From positions 12,397 to 76,396 of the forward strand of contig LUCM01006813.1 in NCBI GenBank assembly GCA_008360955.1: a DNA stretch of 64,000 nucleotides, given 5' to 3'. The notes below the pieces were generated by a model. That model saw only the letters and a program-made list of their open reading frames with translations, was not told where the DNA came from and searched no databases. Source of the stretch: Fasciolopsis buskii (taxonomy: Eukaryota > Platyhelminthes > Trematoda > Plagiorchiida > Fasciolidae). Both the position numbers and the translations under genes were made by a program. Positions 14,101-26,620 of this stretch are shown here, piece by piece (positions within the stretch are counted from its first letter, which is position 1; every line of letters starts with the position of its first letter).

Positions 14101-14235
14101 TACAAATTTTTAATTGCGTAAAATGAGTTTTCTATGCCACGCTGTGCACCTAGGCATGCCCCAGAATCACTAGGGCGCACTACACGAGAGGCTGGGTTTG
14201 ATAATTAGCCGAGGGAAGCGAACTGCTGTTTAGCA
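5170..14235. other. Long stretch with no supportable gene
   Basis: Nine kilobases with only short ORFs, the longest being 148 codons at 9396 on the + strand. None shows a domain, signal sequence plus cysteine pattern, or retroelement motif. A frame at 10333-10037 on the - strand has a lysine-rich helical segment ('ISELEKQLTVTKKKAAKAG') but nothing else to support it. A perfect 10-bp inverted repeat around one base lies at 12905-12925. Confidence 0.55.
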
Positions 14236-14241
14236 CCAAAA

Positions 14242-14312
14242 CGACCGGCGGGTCAGAGATTCGGACCTCCGCCCTTTCAGTGACAGAAGCTAAGCCCATT
14301 TGACCTCCGCGG
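14242..14312 (-). repeat. tRNA-like SINE fragment
   Basis: On the - strand the sequence 'ggcggaggtccgaatctctg' carries a B-box-like element (GGTCCGAATCT versus GGTTCGANTCC) and is followed by 'acccgccggtc'. The two better copies at ~34.75 kb and ~51.85 kb have the same order: a GGC(G) run, B box, 'CC..', then CCGGTC. Upstream on the - strand is the diverged A-box side ('gggcttagcttctgtcactg'). It looks like an old copy of the same tRNA-derived SINE. There is no functional tRNA fold. Confidence 0.4.
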
Positions 14313-16984
14313 GTGTTTCTACTGTTCACAGCACCAAGGAAACGGGAGATTTTGATTTATTTACGAGCCAGATAAGGTTACCATGTCAGAGCTGGAAACC
14401 ATTCGAGCAGCAAAAAATTGCTGTCAGCCACGAAAAAAATGTTACCAGTAGAGTGCAAACACGAATATCAATATTTCGGGAGCAGATTATTAGCTAGGTT
14501 CCGCCCTCTCGTCGACATTTACGAACTCATTCTGGCAGCACCCGATGGACTAGTTTAATCAAATTGTAAACATTGCCTACGCCAACCGATTTGCTGTATG
14601 TTTATTCTGTAACCAAAAGCAAGGGATAATAAAATTGACATTCAGTGTTATGCTCTAACGTTAGCAGTTTTCTTTTTCTATTGCATTACAATTACGGAAC
14701 CTAATTGAAAAAACGTTCTCATCACTTCACAATGCTGAATTGTGGGAGTATTTTTTGAAGCCAAAGTCGACATTTACGCGATATCTTCTTAGCAGTCGGA
14801 AAAGCACTCCAAATAATTCGCCTTCGTAGCCCCAAAATTGAGAAATAGAACAATCATCCGCCTGGCCGTGGATTTTGACCGTGCCTAGGATGGTGAGGTA
14901 AGTACCTGTCACCGGTAATCTGAAATTGCACCTGTTCGACCGGTTCGAATTACATCTTGCCTTTGAACTTTTAATGAAGGTTTTCTGAGTGCTATGAATA
15001 TGGAATTTGGCTTTAATGTGTTGCTCGTTTGTGACTGATTTCCAGGTGGTCGCCGCTCCATCTTAAATACACTGCTCTCTGATTGACCTATTCAGTTTAC
15101 CTTCATGCGTCTACCTGCTACTAAAAGGACCTCTGCTACAAAATCGCTGGACAACCAAAAGACTTATAGATACCCTGTCAGAAATGGACACTGATTACGC
15201 TCCCAGTTAGCAGCTGAAAACTCAGGAAGTGACTGAAGCGTCGCTATAAGGTTGGTACAGTTAAAATTTGACCAACCAATATTTATCAAACAATGCCCTA
15301 TCTTTCGTAGCTACATCATAGCAACGTCTAGCCAAAACAAAAGGGGAACGAAGAATAATCAAAGACCAAGTGTGAAATTTGGCTACAAAACTATATGAAA
15401 TACAGGAAAGCCGATGAACGCGACATCATTCATTGTTTTAAATCATCACATGGGTGATCTTGTGAACTTCAACCCGACAATCTAACTGCACCTACGCGAG
15501 CCATTCCAGTGATTAGGATTTTTAAACTTTTTGCCTAGTGGTTAACTGATAGACCCAATTCATCTTTCAACCACTGCGTTTTGAGATAAGGATTCTAGGG
15601 TTATGGGCAACACATTTTTAACGGTCTCATCTGAAGAATAAACCCTAGGACCCAGAATCTTTAGCTTAACCTCAGAACTACCGAGGAGCCTCTCCTTCCA
15701 TATTCTACGGAGACATTGGTGTTCAAACACCAAGTTTTTTCGCGCAATTTTGACCGCGGCGGTAATGCTTCTGGGTTGTACAGCATGGCCAACCTAACTG
15801 CTTTTGATTCAGGATCGGTTGCCATGTCGAGGCAACAGATGTCTCAGTTGGCCAGAGGAAACCAAGCATGATCATCGGGAGAGATACACCTAACCAAGTG
15901 TTTAATTTATCTGTTGCACCCAACTTTCTACCTGTAAGTGCAATTTTAGGGACTAAGCCGATTAAATCCTGTGACATCATTTCACACTTCGAACTTGAAA
16001 ATACACACCAGACATAGTTGCACTTTCATTCAGACGATGAAGAAAACTTGCAGCTTATTTGGCTGTTTGATCAGAAGCACTACATCACCCGGATAATTCA
16101 GGTTACAGAATTTGCTATTGGAGCAAATATCTGCATAACTAGTAATGAACGAGAACAAGACTATGGTGGCAACCAACGTGGCAAAACTGGAAAATGTGAA
16201 GGGACAACCATGACGAACACTTCTCACGGTAAAATTATATAAAAGATTGCTGTAAGCACGGGACCGACTTCAGCCGCTGACATACAGAAAAGCGAAAAGA
16301 GGAATGAATTTTTTTAGCACCCTTCACTAAAGAGCAGTTACACAACCTCACAGTCTATTAAGTCGAACGAGATTTCAGAACAACAAAAATAGGAACTGTT
16401 GGTCCACGAAAGGTACGCATATGTTCAAACACATGCCGCAGGCCGAAAACTTGGTCAGCACAAATCATACTAGGCCGGAAGCCGATTGGGTTCACAAGCA
16501 TTCACCTTTCGAAAATAATAGATACTAAGGGGAGAATGTGATTCTTTAAGTTTTGGATTTTAGATTTTTGGTTTTCTTCACACAGTGAGTCGAATGGGCC
16601 CTGGGACATGCCGTCTCCCCCAATAACATGCGCAAACACGCCAAAACTCATTGTAGAAGCATCTTAGATCACTGTCCAAATCAATATAAGGCGAGGCGTT
16701 CTTTCTTAAAGTACAAATATGTTGAAGTTGGAATCACTATAGTTATCAAGTCAATCATTTTTTGGTTTCAAAAATGACACTGCAATTCGCAACAGAGATA
16801 CCCATAGCTTTTCGTATGCACTACATATGGGCGCAATGAAAATACTATGACTCACGGTCGGTGGGACTTACTGCACAGCGAAGGGACTGAGAACCGTTAG
16901 CCTGAAAACTGGAGTGGCGGAGGACCACATAAATTCTTAATATGCTGGACCGGGCGACAACTAACTGCCATCGATTACCGAAGA
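14313..16984. other. No supportable gene
   Basis: Short ORFs only. An imperfect inverted repeat (ctagggtt ... aaccctag) spans about 15595-15650, with an extra bulge. Nothing else is recognised. Confidence 0.55.
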
Positions 16985-17056
16985 AATCCATGGGTCCGGG
17001 GATTTGAACCTTTGACCCAGTGTTCACAATTGCATTATCCAATTGGACACGGCATT
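16985..17056 (-). repeat. tRNA-derived element with A and B boxes
   Basis: Read on the - strand, 'TGTCCAATTGG' fits the internal pol III A box (TRGYnnARnnG). About 33 bases further on, 'GGTTCAAATCC' is a near-perfect B box, close to the spacing found in tRNAs. The acceptor and T stems do not pair properly, so this is not a working tRNA gene; a SINE head or tRNA pseudogene is likely. The following ~200 bases on the - strand (down to ~16850) may be the SINE body. Confidence 0.5.
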
Positions 17057-18600
17057 GAGACTGGATTTTTGGCCTCTTCGGTTGTCCTATCAAACAGGTT
17101 CAATAAAATCACGCAAGACTATTAAATGGCATGAGATGAAAGTGAAAGGAAACGTATCTATTGGGAAATTATGTCGACGTGTACCTGTAGGAAGTGCAAG
17201 GTTGGAGTTTCTGAACAATGTGTTCATTGGGAATTCATTGCACATTATACACCGCAAAAGTTCCAATCTGCGTTTCAAATCCCTGATAGCAATATTTTTG
17301 GCGGCTTCTCGTAAGAAAATGTGGTACTCTTGTTCAGAAACGCAGGGGCTAATGATCGGCATCAATGAGGTAATAATCGGATGGTTTTTCTTCTGATCCT
17401 ATTTCTATTGCTCGTGCTGACATTGCGTGCCTTTGACAGCTGCTGGAACTGAATGTTTTTCTTTCATCACCTATTCACCATTTCCATCCAAATGTATCAC
17501 ATTAATCCAACTCATTCTCAACTCTTTACACTTTTTCAAACTGTAGACGGACAACAATAATCCTCCTGCTGACGACCACTGTGGTAGAGCTGAAAGCATC
17601 TCTGGGGTACCTAGCACGCTGATTAAGTAAGGTAATGTGTACACCCGTGTGGCGGTGCCAAAGGCTGAACAATTTATCAACACACATCGCCAAATTTCGC
17701 CTCTTTTGTAAAGGAAGCGCCCATGAATAATATTGCTCACCCGTTCACTCCAGTTTGCCGTGGCCGTCAATACAATTTAGCTCGTATACGTTCAGCTTTA
17801 TTTATGACGGGACTGCGTTGAAATGCGATGAATAATTGCAGACAAACTATGATACGCAAATGCAGACGTCCACGCAATGTGCAAAACGTCAGGCGCCAAT
17901 AGGCAGAGGGTATTACCGACAGTGGTAAACCGGGAAACATGCAGCAGTCGATCCCACCAGAATCTGTAGCTGGTGGTAAATAACGGCATTAAAGAGACGA
18001 ACGTTGAGTTGTTTCCACTCAGAACTTGTATTCTGTCTGGGTTCAGGCTACCTGCAGAGGTCCTAGGGTGGGAGATGTAATGGCATTAGGGGGGGTGCGA
18101 AGATGGGGTGGCTGCAACACAGATCGACTCGCTTTTGTTTAAGCGAACCTGAGTAGTCTTAGAAATAAGGCCCAAATGCCACTCCCCCCAAGAGAGCTGC
18201 CCTAAGACAGTATTAGCCGCATAAGACGTTCGTGATGGAGATAGGACATGTGGTAATAAACCTCGACTTGGTGGAAAACATTTACCAACACACTGTACCG
18301 GTCAGAGAATGACGCGAAGTGAAATCGGTTACCAGGTCCGAAGAACTGAAATTAGCAGTACCGATTCTCTGACAAAAAACGAAGAATCTAAAACTAGTGC
18401 AGGCTTGGCTTGCGGGTGCGGGTTCGCAACGGGTTTGGTCATAATTAGGTGCGATCTAGTTTCTAAAAATACTGCTAATGCTAGACACATGCCAAGCCAA
18501 AACACATGGGCCCTCACGAAGAAGTCCGTCCATTTTAAGCAAGTGTTCAGCCAGCTGGGGGATTAAAGGAAAATCGAAGTTCACTTCCTTGATGATTTCC
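17057..18600. other. No supportable gene
   Basis: Only overlapping short ORFs on both strands; no motif, fold or repeat recognised. Confidence 0.5.
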
Positions 18601-18604
18601 TCGA

Positions 18605-18692
18605 GTTTTTTGGTTGAGCGAAACACGAACTCAAGACGTACATCGAGTGCTTCACTTTACTAAATTTACTGCTCTACCGAATGACCCATTTC
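18605..18692 (-). repeat. Degenerate tRNA-like sequence
   Basis: On the - strand 'GGTCATTCGGTAGAGCAG' resembles the D-arm/A-box part of a tRNA. Some 45 bases further, 'gagttcgtgtttcgc' is a weak B-box candidate. The spacing and arms are poor, so it can only be an eroded tRNA-derived repeat, or chance. Confidence 0.25.
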
Positions 18693-19626
18693 CAGGGAAG
18701 GTCCATCATAGTTTACCGAGTTAATAATTATCGGAATCGACAGCTATGAAATGGACTTTGGAAAGCAGAATCGAATTACGGACGGGTTCACTGAGGATTG
18801 TAAAGGTGGTTAATAGACACGGGATGTGATTATGAACAAACTCGAACTTCCTTGTAATTCTGAAAAGGAAACTCTGAAAAATCCCGCAGCTGTATCAATA
18901 ATAGTTTCGATATCCATCCGCAGGTGGTTTACGTAAAATTGTTGGCCAGCAGGACTTGGGTGTGGACGGGATAGGCGGCATATGCTCGCCGTCGCTGAAT
19001 TTTATCACCAAGTAGGAACACTAAATGAGACATGCTGTTGTGTAATGCGGTATCCGCCGAGCTGATGATGAAAGGCAGAATGTCCGGTGTATGAGCCTAT
19101 CTCGGTCAAGAATCGCGTGGGCTTTTAAAAGGTATGGAAACAGATCATTAGTCCTTGGACGGAATGCTCTTTCAAATGGACCCAGAAACGCGAAGCCCCA
19201 CAGAAAACTTTACCAAACAGACACTAAAACGACCGCATACTTTCGAGCTAATGGAGTGTCGAATTCTTTTCCTGACACGTGACCGTAGAGGCGGGATTTT
19301 CATAGGCAGTTTGCCAAGATTGACAGTATGAGGCCTGCAGCGAACACTGATTTGTTCCTCCGGATCACCTGTTTAGCCGAACGCTGACCGCCCAGCCCGG
19401 TCGCCATTTGCGCGTTGCTCACGCACGCTCCGCTCGTACACTACTATTAAAATAAACTCACTTTTCCATCACTTCCGACTGTATTCCCGTTGCACCAGCA
19501 GAATGTCAGGGTTGTCAGCAATGCGGTCATACAGAGCCGAGTAGAAGCAACGTAGAAGTGGTCACAACGTTTGGGTGCAAGCAAACTTAATAGGAGATCC
19601 GCGTTAAGACAATCAGCCGTACAAAC

Positions 19627-19647
19627 TGGTGGGCCCGACGTGATTGG
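19627..19647 (+). other. Primer-binding site matching tRNA-Trp
   Basis: The 21 bases starting TGGTG and containing CCCGACGTGATT match the complement of the tRNA-Trp 3' end (TGGTGACCCCGACGTGATTTG, from memory) at 18 of 21 positions. They sit 160 bases before the gag start, as expected. Confidence 0.7.
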
Positions 19648-19806
19648 CTGGTCACGTTATTCTTTATTCCCTCTTTTTCACGGGAAGATATTCCCGTTGT
19701 TTTGTTGCTAATTGCTTTTACGTGTTGGCTTCTACTAGCAACGTTTTCTATCAGTAATTTTCAACGGGTTTTGTTCACGCTATTTCCTTTTTTCAGTCAC
19801 CGTGCC

Positions 19807-20246
19807 ATGTCCACGGAGCGGAAACCGTCCCCAGACCACACAGTAGGGACACTAACTCTTCACATACCCTCATTCATGCCGTCCGATTCTCAAACCTGGC
19901 TTGCCGTATTTGAAATGGAGTCCAAGAAATGCAGGATAACTAGGACGCCAGCCGATTTTTCTGGGCGGCTGGCCGTCTTTCTCCAGGTGTAACCCGTCGG
20001 GTTGGGGACGTTATTGTAACTTCTCGCAGTTAAGACGTATTAATAGAATTGGTTAAATCTCGGAATGCCCTTACTGAAGATCAGCGCTTCCGGCAGTTTC
20101 TCCAAGGGACCCAGGTTGGGAATAGGAGGGCTTCTGTGGGAAATGCGGCTTCCCGTTCGGCGATGACCCGGTGCCAAGAGGGCTGTAGCCTTACCGGTTC
20201 CCGCCATATCTACCTTCCTTGCTTAGTACTTCCCGCAAGTATTCGC
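19807..20246 (+). pseudogene. Gypsy Gag fragment (frameshifted)
   Basis: The probable start codon is at 19807 ('MSTERKPS'). Residues 'LHIPSFMPSDSQTWLAVFE' fit the Gag signature of CsRn1-type and related Gypsy elements (.LPPFWPSDPELWFAQVE). The frame stops at 19992. The next Gag block continues in another frame from 20049: 'LTEDQRFRQFLQGTQVGNRR' corresponds to the family's 'L(S)EEQR(L)RQLL.G.E.GDRKPSQ' segment, then decays. No zinc knuckle is visible. Frameshifts and loss of the C-terminal half make it a pseudogene. Confidence 0.65.
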
Positions 20247-20637
20247 TAGGACTGATCGCCGGAATCACTGATGGCACCATGTCGCGCTAAAGCTCAAGTG
20301 TCCCAGCATTAAATTCTTTCTCATTCCCCAGCCTCCTATTTTCACCCTCGGTGGACGACTTAAAAACTATTTATGTGAGGATCGAAGCGTCGCTCTAGCG
20401 GCTAACAGTCGCCAGAAGTCGGCAGCGACACTATTTCAGTCTGCGTCAATGTAAGTGCAGTACCCATTCTCCTAAGCGAATCCTCCTACCATCTGCGGAA
20501 AGTTACCGCAAGTATCATAACATTTTTAGTGGTTTTATAAAGAGATGCCAACCCGTGTGCACATTCCCAAGTGAGAACCGGGGAAAATGGGTTCCTTGTT
20601 CATGGACGCGGAAATCTACTAATTTTTGCCGCCTTAA

Positions 20638-20817
20638 CGTCAAGGCCTTCCGCATCCTGTTATTGGCACAGACTTCCTGAAGAATTTCGACCCCCTAGTC
20701 GACGCTCGGCGAGGGAAAATGGTAGACGGCCAAACGTCGCTGACCATGGCTGGCTCGTACGTCGTCGTCAACCATTTCATGTCCCAGTGCGAGAAGCCGC
20801 CAGTCAAGCAGCCATAA
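20638..20817 (+). pseudogene. Gypsy protease C-terminal fragment
   Basis: An open frame between stops reads 'GLPHPVIGTDFLKNFDPLVD', followed by 'ARRGKMVDGQTSLTMAG'. This is the end of the retropepsin-like domain in Gypsy polyproteins (PILGxDFLxHFxLLVDxxxxxLxDxxTxL). The catalytic D-[ST]-G triad would lie upstream and is not visible in any frame. The frame ends at a stop at 20815-20817, before any reverse-transcriptase sequence. It is in the same orientation as the gag fragment, about 390 bases downstream. Confidence 0.65.
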
Positions 20818-21134
20818 AAATGCTAATTCACGACTTCTCGGGGAAACTGCGACACACAAGTCTACTTCTTGCCGTCACTAATGAGGTAAACCTGCAGAAA
20901 CGTGATTTATTGCCCTAGAACAAACGAATGGTTTCGCTGAAAATTACCGTCAAAAGGGTTCAAAAAACACGGATTAACGGCTCTGACATAAATAACAATT
21001 CCAATAAAAGGACACATGGGGATTATCGGCGATACTCATGAACAAGATGGAAACGTGCTAAATTTCCAACCAGTGAGCTCTTATAGAGAGATCGCACGTT
21101 TGGTACCAGGTGATCCTTACTTTTGATTTGACGT

Positions 21135-21607
21135 CAAAGCAGCAGTTGTCAAAATAGATCTTCCTATATCCGCTATGTTGTTCGTGCATCCCATACCGCG
21201 GAACTGCTGTACTTTCTGAGATTGGGCAACTAAGGAACCGATCTTTCACTCTTTTATCTTCTTACTGGGTTGTGTGAAAAATGATTAGGAGGTATAGGTG
21301 AAGTCCTGTGTTTCCTCTTTAGGAAAAGATGGGTGCGTGCTTCGAAGAAAAGTGATACAAATGCAACAATCTACCAGGTCAGATTCGGCTGGTGGATTAT
21401 GGCGTAGGCGCTTCATCTCACTTCCGAATGAGCCAATGCTCGTCTTGTTCAGTAAGCCACAAGTAAGTTTTATACTAAACTTATGCACTTAAAGTGCGCT
21501 AGCCGGGAGTGTGCATCTAACTGGTCCTTCAAGTTATATGTATGAAAGCATATTGTTCATTTGCCGAAACGGCCCGTAAACTTCCTGCTGTCTGCATGCA
21601 GACAACA
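21135..21607 (+). repeat. 473-bp dispersed repeat, copy 1
   Basis: This is the exact inverted counterpart of 33082-33554, with equal length and only four differences, all transitions, by my letter-by-letter comparison. It begins 'caaagcagcagttgtc' and ends 'gtctgcatgcagacaaca', and flanking bases are unrelated at both ends. A 16-bp perfect palindrome (tgtctgcatgcagaca) lies three bases from the right edge (21589-21604). Both strands carry open frames of 60-67 codons without known motifs, so it is probably non-coding. No clear terminal inverted repeats or target-site duplications are visible. Confidence 0.9.
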
Positions 21608-24600
21608 TATTTGTTACGCTTGACAAATTCAAGGTTGACCACAAATATAAGTTGTGTCTATGTGAGTTATGTCCCAATTCAACTGCAGTAATGGTTGTGC
21701 ATTCTGTACCTTGGTAGTGCTGCATTTTTGTAAACGCAGTTTCACAAATTTCCGTAGAATCGTCTATGCATTGCGTTGCAATAGCATGTTGGAAGGTAAT
21801 ATATACTTGGATCTTTTGTTTTGGCGATAAAGGCATTAGGTAACCGGCAGTATTGTGTAAATCTCAGTAAATATGGGAGCTGCAACATGTTCACAGAAGA
21901 CATGACAACGTCAGATTTGCGAGAAATTTCACAAAGGGTGGGCATGAACTCTTGTCATATGCAAACTTTACAGTTCGAAGCAAAAGTTTCCATCAGAGGC
22001 CACTTCCAGTAACAGATCAGACCAAGCAGTTGGTTTTTTATTGCTTCTGTCCAAAGCAACTCACTGTGATTACACTCTTCTTACTGTCAGCTCGTGATCG
22101 GACACTTCGTCTATCGTTAGTGAAGTTAGACCACTAAAAATACTTCTTGATTCACAATCCTCATATCAAATGGCTCTCAGTTCACTGGCAGCTTTACCGC
22201 CTTTCATCAGGTGAACTTTGAAAAAAGCAAAAATCACGTTCAAACGCTGAGAAACTGAAATAAAATGAACGAACAGTGGGAGACACATTATCATGGTCAT
22301 CTACACAAGCAGCCGTTGCGTCCGCACGACCATTCATGTCAGCCGTGGGAGCTTAACTGACGTGGTTTCTGGTAGACCACGAATTTATGCTGCAAACACC
22401 AGTTTAAACAGCACATAGGTAGATAAAATGTACTCACAGCATTTTCCAGAAATTATCACTAGCATGCCACTTATACTTTCATAACAACTCACATTTTGCT
22501 GCACAAAACCAACATTTCAAGGTGGACAGCTGGTCACTATCGTATTTTTACGGTCGTTTCCAGCCCGCGGGCGGTTTTCCTGATGTACCGGTGAATCACA
22601 ATAAATGGAGAACTGAAACGAGGCACTGTCAGCACGCCTACCGAATTCATGAATTTTTGAGCATTGTGAAGCTTGAACGTTGCTCTCCACGTTTTCGCAA
22701 AATTTCCCACCTGCCCTCGCGAACACGGTTGTTCGGCAGGAGTAGATCAACGCACGATATTGATGCTGTTTAGCCATGTACCTAGTGCTTCTGCAGTAAA
22801 GTTATTTCCATTGCCTGTAACTAAAACTGAAGGCAACCAGTCTCTCCTGCATAACTTTCACAGTGAATGTATGATGAACTCCGTGGTTGATGCATACGAT
22901 GAAGGACACTACTGACTACCTTAGTTGCGAATCAGTGACAACCAAGGCACGGTATTTGCTCAGGAATTGATTGCAGTAACCTGCGTGAACTCACCTCCAA
23001 GCTTAACTGGACATTGGCCACCGGATCCACTTAGATGGCACGTGGTGAGACATGTGTAAAAAATTTGGAAAGTCTTTGACAATCAGGCATATGTCAGCAC
23101 CGGTGATAGGCCATCAAACAGTGACTTTGGCAAGTGACTTCATTTTCTCAACACTTAAATATCAGAAATGTAATTCCTATAGAACAACTTTGCAGCTGGT
23201 CGGTGATATCCACATCTGATCACTTAGAACCAAATTGTCCTTCGGAATTAGTAAAATGTTCACCCGTTTGCTTAAAATGTTCGGGAAAATTGAGCGTGAC
23301 ATATGCAGCCTATTCTCGACCCACAGCATATAGGATAGACCATAAGTAATAGCAGGTATCGCTCATAAGGTCCTAGCAGTTGGCCGGCTAAAGATTAACC
23401 AAAAGTGCCCTCATGGGAATCATTCGGTGTTGGGGAATGAGAAGAGATAAAGGCTCAAAATGTGGAATGGGCTTCTTAGATTTGTACACATTTGTGTAAC
23501 TATGTGCACTGAGAGCAACGCTCAATTCCTATATCATCGCAGCGGAGGCGCAGAACAAGTACTTTGTTGGGCTGAGTATAAACTTCAGGCATCATAACAG
23601 GAAGTAATCTGTAAGTGCATACCAAACAAATGATTGTGTAGACATTTGGCTACCCAAAAGACGGTCAATGCTTCGCGCTGCTTTTGCAGATATCCGAGCT
23701 CCGCTTTGCTTAAAAGACATGACACACAAATACTACAGAAAAGAAGCAGTTCAGGCTCGATAGCTACTGACCTTATTAGCCACGGTCCCGAGCAATACTT
23801 GTAAACCTCAAAAGTTACACTGGTTTGTCCACCCGTTCTACAAATCTACCAACTTAAACAAGTGAAGCACAAATGATCAGAACAGGACAGAATGAGCAAA
23901 AATAGAACTAGGAAACACAAATTGATGTATAGGGTAAAAGCACTCAAGGCGGGGTTGGAAATCCGACCGAACCAAGTGAGAAGCTCGTCGCAAAAACCTG
24001 GAGTGAAAGGAAATAATATTGAAGAGTGACCAAAAGAGAGTGAAGTTCTGACGAGTTCTCGGTTGACGGTTAACCTACCATAGGAGACAACAATTTAATA
24101 TCCAGCCTGAATTCGTTAGCGTCGACCAAATAGCGGGAAAAACGAAAATTGTTGACAGAAAACGAAAATTCCTCTGGACATTTATTTTTTCGACATGACC
24201 AATCAACGTTCAAATGTTCAAGAACTGAAGATTGCACTGTGATGCTCTTTTAAAACGCATACTCGACGTCAACGTGACACTGTAAATTACTGAGAAATTA
24301 TCGAATTTTCAGTGAACAAGCTGAATGAATAAATGTTATCCCGAAACAGTAGAAAGCACTATCTAAGAACAAAATATATTCTCGGTTCAACCAAAATCCT
24401 AGAAGTCAGGGTTAGCCACAATTAGAAAGGGCACTTATGTAAACCATAAATCAGTTCACTCTCATTAACTCCACGGACCTTTCTGTTGTATGCTCACAAC
24501 TCTACCATGATTCTGACGCCACCGATTTTACTTTGTCTTTTATTTTTCTGATGCTCAATATTTTTGGATGGCAACATTGGGGAACGAAGTTCATATCTTC

Positions 24601-26620
24601 CAAGGAAATATACACGTAAATAAATAATTGTCAGCTGTCAGAACACTTAATAAAGATGCATTTGCGCTGTTACTACAGGTACTGTGAAGATCCGCATGAT
24701 TAGACATGAAGCCCTTGGGAGTACTCACAAGGTCTAAGTATTATAAACCAAGAAGCTGGTGTATACTCTTTAAAACCACCTGAGGATCACCCGAATATCC
24801 ACGGAGTAGCTACCAACCGGGAAATTAAGGACACCCAGGTGCCAATCTCTTTTGTTTATAAGAGTCGCTGGATCAGTGAATATTTTGAAGTACCTGGCAA
24901 TAGAACAGTAACAGCTCAACTAGCTGAAACATCCGGAACCGACCAGCTGGACAGTTGGCGCATTGCTAGCAACCGAAGCCCGTAAACTAACAGGAAACTA
25001 CTAGGCCACCATAAAAGTGCAAAAGTATACTTTTGCAAATCAATCGTGGACGCTGGTGTAGCCCGTCAATCCGGTACCCTCTGCTCCCGGTTTCCACCAT
25101 TGTAGTCCGAAGTGACAGTAAGTCTCTGTGGCTGTCGGTCCTCAGTCACTGTAATGAAAAACACTTGCTCGCAAATGGAAACAAGCTGCGTATGTAATAG
25201 AATAATGGTTTGAAAGACTGTAGATGCTTAGACAATAAACTCTGAAATCTCATCCTGCAGCGTAAACGTCAGGAAACAGCTTGAGATTTGTTCGTTCACG
25301 AGCCTAGGATGCGCTATTTGTATCCGCCGTTAGGTCTCCCCTTTAAGTGCCTTTAGGGCAGCGCCAAGGAAGTTTCATGTCATAGTAACATCTGTATTGC
25401 CTTAGAACAGGTCTATTAAGTGCGAACACATTATCAATAAGTACGTTTCCAAGTTTCGTGTCTGCGAGCGGCAGACGACCATCCATTGCTCGCCAGTTAA
25501 TTTTCATGAGGATGACCTCCGATAGCACAGTTCTCAAGACTGCTTGGATACATCCCCGGGCGAGTCACTAATGATACTGATTAGAAATTTGGCTTTAATA
25601 AGAAAGTGATTAAGAAATAAGCAATAAGTGAACCAGGCTGCTGCAGGTAATCCAACCTTCCAGCCTGTCCAGTATGATTAACAGCTCCACATGTGTTTCG
25701 ACCGACATAGAAATGGGAAGTGCTTTGAAAGTTCCCGAGAAACTCAGTTGTCGTTTAACGTGTTCCACTTTATCTTTTAGTTCTTGGACTCCTTTCCTTG
25801 CGCTGAGCTGGAGCTTCCCGAGGGACGTTACCAAATGAGAGACATTACTGAGGGTAACCTACCGGGATTTTCGCAACATGATCGTTAGCATTCAGCTGTG
25901 CACCCCTTCGTTACCGTTTTTGGTTGAAGGTGGACGAACTTGGTTTGTAGGAACAGCGGAAAAGATGTTAGTGTTGTGCTGCCCGGATAGACTGATTAAT
26001 GCACAAGATTGAAGCACAAGACGTCAGCACTAGGTGTCACACAGTAGCAAAAGAACAAAATCTGCGGTCCATCGGGACACCAACACATATTCGGGCTTGC
26101 GTCTTCAAGTTCCGTGGTTGCACAACGAAATGAAACGGACGAGATGCCCTCTTGACTGGGCAATCACACAGAAACAGAGCGCGGAATTCGAACGGCTAGC
26201 CCAACCCCCTAGAGAGACAGAGAAGACTCACACAGAATACTGCCGCGCGTTTATTGGCGACTCACCAAAACCGGCGAGAACTTAAGCGGGCTCTAACGTC
26301 TATATAGTTTTGTGGGATGATCTTGTTCGATAGTTGAAACGTCCAATTCCAGAGCGAGGATTGATGAATCATTTCGGGGCTATATGAAAATTTGCAACAG
26401 CGCAATATTTAAAATAACGCCGATTTCAAAATACCTCGCAAAGCATAGATTCTTGCCGAAAAATAACGACAGACTTAAAATCTACAACACTGATCACGTC
26501 TAGGAAATCGGTACGTAGTTTAAAAATGGAATTAATATTACCCCCTTTATGAAGTTAAAGAGTACGGAAGCCCAACACTGGACTGCCGCAAATGTAACTA
26601 AAAAATGCACCGTAAAATGA
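21608..26620. other. No supportable gene
   Basis: Five kilobases of short ORFs. A 20-bp perfect palindrome (tgcaaaagtatacttttgca) lies at 25018-25037. A direct repeat of 'aaacgaaaatt' occurs near 24145-24170. No gene is recognised. Confidence 0.5.

Larger units (their letters stand above)
19150..20920 (+). mobile_element. CsRn1-like Gypsy LTR retrotransposon, 5' part, decayed
   Basis: Pieces appear in the expected order on the + strand: a tRNA-Trp-type primer-binding site at 19627-19647, a gag fragment from 19807, and the C-terminal part of the aspartic protease at 20638-20817. The upstream ~470 bases are the expected place of the 5' LTR and contain an AATAAA at 19451, but I cannot fix LTR borders because no second LTR is in the window. 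No reverse transcriptase or integrase motif follows, so the element is truncated near 20.9 kb. Primer choice (tRNA-Trp) and the Gag wording match the CsRn1/Kabuki lineage known from flukes. Frameshifts and stops make it inactive. Confidence 0.7.

Noticed and set aside
19060..19085. CTGATGATGAAA near 19062 as a hammerhead core
   Set aside because: No stem II between the two parts and no GUC at the proper place.
22517..22915. Possible similarity of 22.7-22.85 kb to 56.2-56.4 kb ('gaaggcaaccagtctct' against 'gttgggaatcagtcttta')
   Set aside because: The match is short and patchy; I could not extend it into a convincing repeat alignment.
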